DNA of 64,000 bases from Gossypium raimondii (lineage: Eukaryota; Streptophyta; Magnoliopsida; Malvales; Malvaceae): positions 6,882,001-6,946,000 of the forward strand of contig NC_068569.1 in the NCBI RefSeq assembly GCF_025698545.1. The letters are read 5' to 3'. The notes under the pieces are model-generated. The model was given only the letters and a program-made list of their open reading frames with translations. It was not told the DNA's origin and ran no database searches. Positions 1 to 10,275 of this stretch are shown in pieces. Position 1 is the first letter of the stretch. Each line of letters starts with the position of its first letter. The translations under genes were made by a program, and so were the position numbers.

Positions 1-660
1 AAAGAAGTGAAGAACTACAAAATTCTGTAGCTATCAAAGTAAAAACACTCGAACCATCCAAAAAAAAAAAAAAAACCTAACACCACAAGTCCACGATTAA
101 GATCTAAAACTGTGAAATTTTCAACAGAAGGGAAAAAACTGCAAAAGAGCAAATACCCAGAAAAAAAATGAAGGAAACTGGGATAGGAAATCTATATATA
201 TTTTAACATAGAATATATTTATAATATTTTTTCCTCTCTTTTATAGAGTAACTGAAACAACTAACACTGAACTTGAACTTCCTCGATAACCCAACTAAGG
301 AAAAAAAAAAGGAGAAGTTGACAAAGGTGGTGCTTATACACAAAAAAGGCTGGAAATGAAAACCCAATTTGGAAACTTGAAAAAAAGGAAAACACTGAAT
401 TGAAAGAGAAGAATGATGAAAGCTGAGAAAAGGTCTCTTCTTTCTTCTTCTTTTTTTCCTTGAGAAATGAGCAATAAAGAAAAGAGAAGAAGAAAAAAAA
501 ATAAAAGTGAAAAAGAGTTGTAAAATAAAAAAAGCAAAGCTACCAAGCTTCAAGGAATGAATCTGTTAAAAATTAAAATCTTTGGGAGAGAGAGAAGAAT
601 TGAAGGACCAAAGTAAAGAAAAAAAAATGTTTTATTGGAGGGAAAAGGAATAGTGGGGAC
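1..660 (-). other. Probable 5' leader of a gene leaving the left edge
   Basis: Read on the minus strand this stretch is very pyrimidine-rich, with long T and CT runs and possible intron borders such as a T-run followed by CCTTAG near position 300. That is how plant 5' untranslated leaders and leader introns look. The short open frames here encode only Phe/Leu/Ser-rich strings and look like by-products of the T-rich DNA. No coding exon of the presumed gene lies in the window, so its product is unknown. Confidence 0.35.
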
Positions 661-1450
661 TACCGTCAGCTTGAAATGGGGTATCTGGGTAAGCCGCCAA
701 AAGAACGGTCCAGATCAACGGTAAAAAAATACATGCGGCAACTTGATTTAGTGGGTCCCTTGGACGGTTACAACACTTTGATTGGGCAGTCACCCCCACA
801 TAATTGCACAGGTTACAATCTCAAGGACGGAGTAGAACTGGGGCCCCCGATCAGATCTCAACACGTGGGATTATATGATTGGTTAATCAGGACCATAATG
901 GTGGGCCAAGTGTAAGTAGCCTAGATCATGATCGAACCAATGAGCTGGATCCACGTAGGAGGTTTAAAAAGCGTAACTGGTAGGAGCAACCGCATGAGAT
1001 CGACTGCAACTTGTCTTAGCATGCCGCATTCGCCAACCCAACCAACCACCGCCTCCGCTCGCTTTTTAACAATGTTGGTTATTGGAATAATGATACCTCC
1101 CCTACGCTCCTACTCATGTGCGTGTAAATGCTACTTAATTAATAAATAAACATTACTGTTATATTTTAATTTTTTTTTATTTTTGGATACAAATATTATT
1201 TGATTAATTGAAGAGTGAATAAATTAATAAAACCCCACTAGTCACCTTATGAGGCGCGTGGTTAACGCGCTAACAAAGTCGTATGTGCCCAATTTCCTCT
1301 TTTTTTCTTTTTTTCTTTCCTACAGTCCCGCAAGGCTTCAACCAATTCAAACAGAGCGGTCCCCTTCGGATGTGACCAACCGCTCCACTGCTAATGTGTT
1401 TTGTCGAACTCCAACCTCACCGTCGGTCATTGGTAAAACAAAGTAGGATT
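661..1450 (-). promoter_or_regulatory. Probable promoter region with G-box-like sites
   Basis: This block is richer in GC than the DNA to its right. It holds a CACGTGG core near 859-866 and a CCACGTAGG near 950, both resembling G-box/ACGT elements bound by bZIP or bHLH factors. It sits just upstream of the pyrimidine-rich leader on the minus strand. The promoter role is inferred from position; the ACGT words are seen. The small open frames here match nothing I recognise. Confidence 0.3.
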
Positions 1451-4400
1451 TGACCCCTCGGTTTGATTTAATAAATGATGCATAATTAAATCATAGAGTA
1501 GTAAATCAATTCCACCTCTTAAAATTTATTTCATAAAGGGACCAATATTTATATACCAACACATTAAACATAAAAATATTAAGTATTAGTATTGTTATTA
1601 TTATCAGATGAATTTGAGTACGTTGAAATGTATTATCCTCTTATTTAAAAGTTGAAAAGAAATTATAGATAGTTCTAGATATCATATCAAAAATAAATAC
1701 TAAAAGTTATGATACTGCACTCATATGATCAAGTAAATAAAAATATATATATTCTCTTTAGAAAGACACTAACATATATAGTTTGATTATATATTAAAAT
1801 TTGAATAAATAGAGTGATAGAAGATTTTATGGATTTCAATTTTTTTTTTACCGACAACTTTTTCCACGCTTTTCTTTATACTATAAATTAAGCTTTTAAG
1901 TGGGCCTAAAACTCCAAGCCCATAGAAAATCAAAAGGGATTTGTAGATTAATTAAGTACAATTTAAAACTTCAATGATTGTTTGCTCTAAGAGAAAATAG
2001 GCTTTCAAGTGTCTTTTTTAAGTGCGACTTTGACTTGCAGTTGTCAATTTAAAACTAAATATGTTAAGTGTGTGTTTTTTTAATTCCGTGACCAATTTTT
2101 TATCAACACGTAATTCAGTGAATTCACATGTGGTCACACAGGGTAACTACATATGAATGGTACTTACAGTCCATTCAAATTAAGCTCGTATAAATGAAAA
2201 GAAACAGTTGTCCAATGTTTGGTCGAAAACAAAGCTATTATTCTTTATTCGCAGCAAGTTCTATCTTTTCAAGAAGAATAGACAAATGATAAAAAAAAAA
2301 ATTGGTTTGAATTGTTTAAGAATATTAGGAGAGTTCAGAGATACTTGTCTGTCTCCACAAATTTAATCCATTCGAATCGGAATTTGGACTAACATTTTAG
2401 CCATTTATAAATTATGTTTATAATTTATTAACCCCAAACAAAATCGTTAGAAATTAAATTATGTGCAAATAAATAAAATAATCATTGTGCTGTGGAAGAA
2501 GCACTAGTTTAGAAGCGATTTTGTCTTGATCGGTGTAATCGGAAATAGATGTTGCCCCCCAGTACTTTCAAATTTGTACACCCAAATGAGGATGATGGAA
2601 CTTAAAAGGATTGTTCTTCTCGTAAAAGTCGAGAAATAAACCGAAAGAAACTCGGGTAAACTACACTAGATTCAATTCCCAATAAAGATTGGAAAGGTCA
2701 CAGGCGATCTCACTTAAAATTCAATCTTCTAGACAAAATATCGCACTAATGTAATTTAGTAAAACACTTGAATTTTTAGAGAGCAAGAACGAGAGAGATA
2801 AAAAGAACTAAATTTTATTATTTTTCTATGTTGTGAAAAATGAGTAAAATAGTATACTATTTATATTGTTTTCAAAATGGATAAAATGATAAAACAACCG
2901 TATCAATTTCTAAAAATAATAAAGAATTTTCCTCAACAAAAATATTTTGAAAAAGTATTTTAATTTTACATTACCAACAACTATTAAATCCGTGGACAGT
3001 GAATATTTAAAATAATAATAATTTATGAATAAAAAACTATTATCTATGGTCCAACTCAATGATAGATTTAATTTAAATAGAAATGAAACATGCACTTGAA
3101 ACCATGAAAAGAGAACATTTAAATGGACAAGCAAATATATAAACATGAAACTTCATTTTGAAAAATCTCATTAAATTTGTTATTTTATTAATATTGCTTA
3201 TAAACTTTAAAATTTTACCAATAACAGATGAAATTATTTATTTTTGGTTATAATAATGGAAGGAACTCCATCACTCCAATATGGTTGAATAAAGAGTTGA
3301 ATGAAACCCACATGCAGCTCATTGGTCTATCTCTATCGTCTTTAAATCCCAAGCAATCAAAATTACTTTTTCACCCTCCATTCGATCCTTCAAAACAAAA
3401 TGTATATTGAAACAAGATCAGGGAATCTTTTAATACACTTTTACATATTGACTTGGAAAATTATTTTCTAAAACATATATATATATATATATATATGGTG
3501 AATTTTAATCATACACATCAATTTTCTATAACTTGATTATATATTTTTGTACGTGGAATCAAACTTTGAGATTGATTGAGTTAAATTAATTAAAAATTAT
3601 AAAAAAATAAAACTCATTTATGATGTGCGTTTTTTTTCTTTATAAACCAATAAAAATTTACACAGATTTGGCGAAAACATTATTTACTTTTTGGAAGTTT
3701 TTAAAGGGTGTAAGAGGTGATGATTGTGGGTGGTTACTTGAGTAGGACCAGGGCCCATACTCAGCCTTTATTGTCAACTCAGGAAACGTGTCCTTGATTT
3801 TCTCAACAACACAACCATCTACTATTTCAATATTCATATTCGATGCTGTAAAATGTCAACACTACCCTAAAATACAAGATTTATTATTCCCTTTTAGAAT
3901 TTTAATTAAAAATTAATTAATCTGAGCAAACGAAATCATTATTTTACCCTAAGACTTTAGATGCCAGACGAATCCATCCAAGGCTTTGACAAATAATTAT
4001 TGTTTAAATTTGACACCACGCCTACACTAAAAACATCTACCGCCAAACCCCAATTCCCATTTTCCACACTGTGAATTTGTCGACTTACAAAAATCTTCAT
4101 CCAAAGTTGCTGATTCTCAAATTTAAAAATTGCAGAAATTTTAATTCAACTAAAAGTAAATGTTTCTGATCTAACACTAGTTGGCTGATTCTCTTCTCTG
4201 TTCATATTCACTTTTCTAAATGAGTTGCACCAATTTTTTGGCTTTAATGAATATATAAAAAATTGGATTCGTAAATAAATAAAATTATTACTCCAAAGGT
4301 ACAAACAAATATTAATTTCCTTTTGGTAAGTTGTTTTTAACATATAATAAGATGTGCCCTTAGACATGAAAAAACCAAAGGACAATTGACCCTCTGGGAA

Positions 4401-5249
4401 GCATGGGAATGGGAGCAATAATAATGGGGTGCTGAGACTAAGGCAGAAAATAATAATAATTTATTGTTTTCCGTTTAAGGAAAGATTCTTTCTTTCCTAA
4501 AAGTCAATAACTCAGACAAAATGGCAGTACAAATTAATGGATTCATATTGCGACTTGCGAGTATTATTTACAGTCATAAGTAACATAAAAATATCATCAA
4601 TAATTAAGGGTTAAAATATATTTAAAAATAAGTAAATTAATGTATGTAGGTTAGATAAATAGTAATCTGGTCATTTTACTGTTAAATTTTTTATTTATTT
4701 TATTGTTAAAACCTGATTATTATATGTTAATTAGTAAAAATAAAAATGATACCATAAGAAAGATTCATAAAATAATTTATCCATTAAATGAAACCATAAC
4801 TAATGTCACCAAAATAAATTTATCTAATAATTTTTCGGATTAATAAATAAAAAATCATAAATGGATTAAAGTTTTTTATCGCATACCATCCTTAAATTTC
4901 ATTGAACTGTGTGCCAATTGTACTTTGAAGAACTGAAAAAAAAATACGAGAAAAGCAAATTGAAGAACAAATTAGTTAGTAAAGTTAGGATTGAATATAA
5001 AGTGTTGCGTTTGAATATATTTAAAAAATTTTAAAAATTATTTACATATTTAAAAGTGCAGGTAACTTTTCTTTTTCTTTTAAGAAATAATACATTAAAA
5101 ATATTTATTGGACGTTTTGCAAGCACTTACCAAAAATAGACACGCAACGTCATCATGTCGCGATGGTATCTCACTTAATGTAGCCACATTTTAGACTCCA
5201 AACATACTTTTTTTTCTTCTAGTCGTATTCTGATTATTCCAATGATGTT
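1451..5249. other. AT-rich intergenic DNA
   Basis: No gene-like open frame was recognised. The stretch is AT-rich with scattered homopolymer runs and a perfect TA dinucleotide run near 3474-3496. A slightly GC-richer patch at about 2510-2720 has no recognisable coding content. Confidence 0.5.
3474..3496. repeat. (TA)n microsatellite
   Basis: An uninterrupted alternating TA tract of about 23 bp in AT-rich intergenic DNA. Confidence 0.8.
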
Positions 5250-5252
5250 TTA

Positions 5253-5936
5253 GGGTCAGTTCTTCATTACTTAAAAAAAAATATTTCTGACTTCAAAAGT
5301 ACTTTTGAAAGAAAAGCTACGAAGAATAAGCTACTTTTGGCTAAAAATTTTAGCTTTTTAGAAGTGCTTTTGAAAAGCACTTCTGAAAAAGAGCTGAAAA
5401 GGAGAAGCTAAAAATTTTAGCTTTTTCTCTCCCAAAAGCACTTTTGGTGCTTAATTACTTTTTCACTCCTCCAATAACATAGTATTTTTCCTTTTTTTTC
5501 TTGGTGCTTAATTACAATTGTGTTAAAATCATTAATTAAAAATAAAAAATATTTTTTAAAATACTAATTACAAATATTTAATGGTTATATTTAAATATTT
5601 AAAATATAGTTTATATATTCTAATTAAATTTTATAAATAATTAATATTTATTGCTTAAAAATATTTACAATTTATATTTCATATATTAAAATATTAACAA
5701 CAAGTTATAATAATTTTTTATATTATTACTAAACTATAATAATATTAACTAATTTAAATATTATTTAAATGCATATTTGTTACTTGATAATAACATGTCT
5801 AAAATGGACATTTTATTTCTCAAAAGCACTTTTTGACAGCAATGCCAAACACCCAAATTTTAAACCAAACTTTTCAAAAGTATTTCTCAAAAGCACTTTT
5901 TCACAGCACTTTTCAAAAGTAATGAAGAATTGGCCC
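5253..5936 (+). mobile_element. Harbinger-type MITE (copy 1)
   Basis: This 684-bp non-coding element is bounded by imperfect terminal inverted repeats: GGGTCAGTTCTTCATTACTT on the left and the reverse of it, ending GAATTGGCCC, on the right. It is flanked on both sides by TTA (5250-5252 and 5937-5939). A TTA/TAA 3-bp target duplication is the signature of the PIF/Harbinger superfamily. The subterminal regions carry repeated AAAAGCACTTTT words in both orientations and can form hairpins. The right 430 bp closely matches the DNA downstream of the decayed Harbinger transposase at 21890-22310 and, reversed, the second MITE at 46979-47300. It is therefore a deletion derivative of that family. Confidence 0.85.
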
Positions 5937-6036
5937 TTAGTATAATTAGAACTCTAATCTAAGCTTATTTAAAAGGATCATTGTATCCCTATTTTCTGAA
6001 GCCAATTAACAAGGGTTTTTCTAGATGGCAACAGGA

Positions 6037-6605
6037 TGTCGCATATGAGTTTTGATGAGAGTTTTAAAGATAACTATAGAGAGAAATTTGTTCCCGAGTT
6101 AGAGCTTTATTTTCGGGGTTTGAGTATGTACATTTAGGTTTATTTTATCTATATTGTACTTTTGTTTGTTTACTCAATTAGTGAAAAGTCGAAGCCTCTT
6201 TTACCTGTGGTTTTCCCCTCTTTGAGGGTTCTCCATGTAAAATATTTGTGTTCGTTCTTCTCCACTTTTACTATTTCATTGTTTTTACTGGTCAATCCCC
6301 AACAAATTGATATCGGAGGCTAGTTCAGCTTTCGCAGATCGACTCATTCGGTGACACAACAACAAATTTGAATATCGTGAAATTCGACAATATCACAAAT
6401 TTCAATTTTTAGTAGTTTCAGATAATTATGGAGGTAGCTAATGTGATCTAAGAAAATGGTGATGATTTGTTGTTCTCCACATATAATTTGGCTAAAGGTG
6501 GAGTCGTGTCAGATGCCAGACATGTGCCTGATTTAGAGAAGAATCTCTTCCCCTTTTGGTCATTAGGATTCAAATGGTTCTCATAGTGTTTGAGGCAAGA
6601 ATGGT
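6037..6605 (+). mobile_element. Decayed, internally deleted Copia retrotransposon
   Basis: A probable LTR runs from TGTCG at 6037 to CCAACA at 6304. It contains the polypurine-like and leader sequence common in plant Copia LTRs (a CCTCTTTGAGGGTT patch near 6220). It is followed at about 6307-6321 by TGATATCGGAGGCT, which resembles an initiator-Met primer binding site. A gag N-terminus-like reading (KFDNITNFNF) follows near 6377. The sequence then jumps to a GAG-pre-integrase reading, VSDARHVPDLEKNL, near 6506-6550. Everything between is missing, and stops interrupt the rest. The element ends where a long LTR begins at 6606. It is inactive. Confidence 0.55.
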
Positions 6606-9507
6606 TGTAACACCCATAACTCCTATCCGTCGCCGGAACAGGGTTTAGGAGCATTACCAGGGTTTACCGATCAAACTCAAATATTTCATATTACTTCACA
6701 TTCATATCATAAATTAGTCATAATTTTATCATATCGTCCCTTATATGAGCCCTTGAGGCCCAAAACATACATTAGAAACAAGTTGGGACTAAATCGGAAA
6801 CTCAGATAATTTTTCACAAAATTCTAAAATTTTTCTAAGGTACAGGGGACACACGCCCGTATGGCCAAGCCATGTGGCTCACACGGCCAAGTGACACACC
6901 CATGTCTCAAGCCATATGACGTTTGAAGTAGAGCACACGGCCGTGTCCCCAGCCCATGTAACTTTTTGACTTGCAATTCTTTTAGGTGCATGAGTCACAT
7001 GGATGAGTCACACGCCTGTGCGCCAAGCCGTGTGAAAATTTTTGAGCATTCTGTTTTAAATTTTTAAGTTGCAGGGGACACACGGCCAGAACACACGCCC
7101 ATGTGCTAGGCCGTGTGTCTCAGCCGTGTCTTTGCCTGTGTGGACAAAATAAGGCAATTTCCAAGTCTTATTCTTCACCCAATTTCACCTTCCACCTATA
7201 TAAACATTTAAACACATTCAAGGGCCAATTCAGAACATTTAAACCTAGCCAAATTCAAGTCTTATGCATGACATATTAATACCTATGATCAAATGTCAAC
7301 CTTACCAAGATAGCTTAATATTATAAACATGTTTTACCAAATACACTATCATAAACTAATATCCAATATACTTATATGATTTTTCCTCATTCACCCCTTT
7401 AAACATACTCATCAAGAACATTAAGACTATTTAAATATCAAAACATATCATTTAATAGCCATTCCAATGACTAATTTCAACTAACATTAAATTACCATCA
7501 ATGGTAACATTTAACCTATACATGCCATTATTACCAAAATTAGTTTACTATTTATATATATACCGAAAAGTCCGGGGGATAGTGTGATGTAGCTCTGACC
7601 AGCTTCCAACCTTTACGAGCCTTCGAGTACTATAAAATAGAGGAAATAAAATAGAGTAAGCACTTAATGCTTAGTAAGTTTGTATAATGAGAAATTAACT
7701 TATCATTCATTTACTTATATAATAAACATGCATAATACATCCAAAGCAATTTGGCAATTAGCCTAACACATATAACCTTAACAAACAGGTTAGTCATGTA
7801 TTTTATGTGAATAACAAGAACAAGGATGAGCTCATCAGGTATTGAGTTTTCAAGTATTTCATGCATATACAGATAATAGTTTCATTTTGATTTCACATGT
7901 TCTCATTTCAGAATTTCACCCGTTGAATCATTTGAAATCTCGATGGATACTTGGATAGTACACCTGAAGTGTACAATACTATAAATCCGTCAATTCATAT
8001 TCGGGAGTGCTTTTATGAGCACTTAAACAGAAAGCTCTCTCTCAAGCATTATAACGGGAAGCTCATTGAGCCTTGTAATGGGAAGCTTATCCGGGTAATA
8101 TAACGAGAAGCTCACAAAAAGCCTATAACGGGTAGCTCTAAAGAGCAATTAACGGGTAGCTCTGAAGAGCAATTAATGGGAAGCACCAGATAGCTATATA
8201 ACGGGAAGTTCAAGCGAGCACTAACGGGAAGCTTACAAAGAGCCTTTAATTGGGAAGCTCACAAAGAGCCATATAATGGGACACTCATAAGAGCTACGGT
8301 GTGCCTACAACACATGTAGGGTCACAACTGATCGGGATGCTCCGAAGAGCATTTAACGAGAAGCTCGCAAGAATACTATAACGGAAAGCTTGAGAGGGCT
8401 TGTAACTGGATGCTCTTTCGAGCTACAGTACATCCGCAACATATGCAGGAACACTACCATTTCGGGAAACAGAACCTTGTATCCATCGAATCTCATTATC
8501 CAAACGAGACTTATTTATTTATCATGGATTTTCAGTTATGAGATCAATTACATACACATATATGACATTTACACAATTTACATATTCAACACTCAATATA
8601 AGCATATAAATATACACAATTAAGTTACACGAACTTACCTCGACAATTGTTCGTGACTTGTAAATTACTAATCCGATACTTTTTCTTTTCCAAGATCTAA
8701 CTCTTTTTTTTGATCTATTCGGATCTATACTAGTAAATTTAACATCAATTTAATACAATTTACATTCAATTCAATCCAAGTCACATCTTAGGCAAAATTA
8801 CTATTTTGCCCTTATACTTTTAATTAATGACGATTTCATCCCTAGGCTCGGAAAATGAAATTCATGCAATTTAATCCTTAGTCCAAGCCCAGGCAAATTT
8901 TACATGTATTAATAGTAGCCCATGTATTTCACAAAAATCAAAATTTTTCCATGAATTTTTACATTTTTATAATTTAGCCCCTAAATCACATTTTCATCAA
9001 AATTCCTTGAACAAAAGTTGTTTATCTATCAACAACCTTTCATTTTCTACCATAAAACTTCATAATTCAACTATATTCATCCATCACAAAATCCTAGAAC
9101 TTTGATAACTTTGCAAATTAATCCCTCAAATAGCTTAATTATGCTATTACAATCTTGGAAACATAAAAATTACTGAAAATGGAATAAGAATTCATACCTA
9201 ATTAAGCCAAGAAAGCTTGCTTGAGCTCTTTTCTCTTAGCCAGGGTTTCCATAAAAAAAATTTGGGAAAGATGATGATAAATTATAATATTTTCTTTATT
9301 TAATCATTTACCATCTTTTAATATCTTTTATTTCCAATTTCATTATTTTCTTTAATTAAATTGCCATGGATGAGTCATATTTTAATATCGGTCTTATTTT
9401 GGTCATTTCAAATTTTTTCTCAATATAGTCATTCTAAATAAGAAAATTGTGCAAATGTTTAGGGATTTTTCTATAAAGTTTTGGGGAAAAATTTTGGGCT
9501 AATTATA
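6606..9507 (+). mobile_element. Long LTR of the TGTAACACCC family (LTR-A, 3' end uncertain)
   Basis: It starts with TGTAACACCCATAACTCC and CCGGAACAGGGTTTAGGAGCATTACC, closely related to the LTR starts at 19437 and 41745. A block of about 300 bp (6840-7145) is packed with CACACGGCC/GGCCGTGTG words. A short minisatellite follows (8040-8420), then an ACACGAACTTACC motif shared with the other LTRs. No gag or pol reading is present, so it is probably a solo LTR or an isolated LTR. The 3' end is degenerate: GGGCTAATTATA near 9497-9507 resembles the GGGTTGTTACA end of the related copy. No matching target duplication was found. Confidence 0.6.
8040..8420. repeat. Degenerate minisatellite inside LTR-A
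   Basis: About ten imperfect copies of a unit near 27-32 bp, built around AACGGGAAGCTCACAAAGAGC. Spacing and sequence drift strongly between units. Confidence 0.7.
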
Positions 9508-10275
9508 GAATGTCCCTAAACTTTAGTCACTCAATGTGCTAATGTGTCACATCAATAATATGTGAAAAGAAAACCAAAATTTTAATAATAAAACAAGACC
9601 CTATTTTAGAGTGACAATAAGTGTAATTTAACTTTAAAAGATTATTATTTCAGTATATGATCAAGTGAGCTAAAAATATCACGGTGTATTAATTACTTTT
9701 GATTTTTAAATATCAATTAAAAATACTTTGTGGTTTTTAATCTTATTTATGAAATTTAAAAATTGTATTTTTAATGTATTAAGTAATTATTTAAAAATGA
9801 ATTATTTTAACTGAAAAACACAGTATCTTATTGGGCTTAAGGTTTGAGAGCTATCCTTCATTCTGTCGTTGCTTACCCATTCCGGATTTTGTTGACCCTA
9901 GCATTTTGTTTATATATATATTGTTCATTTATTGTTATGTATGTTAAACAAATATAGCTTAAAAGAACCCACACAAAAAAGAAAAAGAAAAATGGTAATA
10001 CTTGATCTTCATTTCGTACAGGATTTGTCGATATAGTAAACATTGGAACCTGTAAATTATCAGCACTTGCACAACTGAATAGCTCAAACTTGTAGGGTAA
10101 ATTTATGGAAACGAAATTAACCCCCCAAAAAAAAAATATATATATATACATATTTATTCAATTTGGAGCAACCTTTCCTTGGTTTGCTCAAAAAGAACTC
10201 TTCTTATTACCTTTCAGCCGCTCTCTAAAATTTCCATTTTCTTCTTTTCATTGTTTCTTTCCAGCATTTTTTTTT
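9508..10275. other. Laccase 3' flank
   Basis: AT-rich DNA downstream of the laccase stop codon, which is on the minus strand. It includes a GTGACAATAAGTG-type dispersed-repeat patch near 9600 and a short TA run at 10138-10150. It probably contains the laccase 3' untranslated region; no gene is seen. Confidence 0.4.

Noticed and set aside
203-553. 116-residue Phe-rich open frame (-)
   Set aside because: It is the translation of a T-rich leader with strongly skewed composition and no family resemblance; more likely untranslated.
676-915. 79-residue open frame (+)
   Set aside because: No recognisable motif, and it lies in the presumed promoter of a minus-strand gene.
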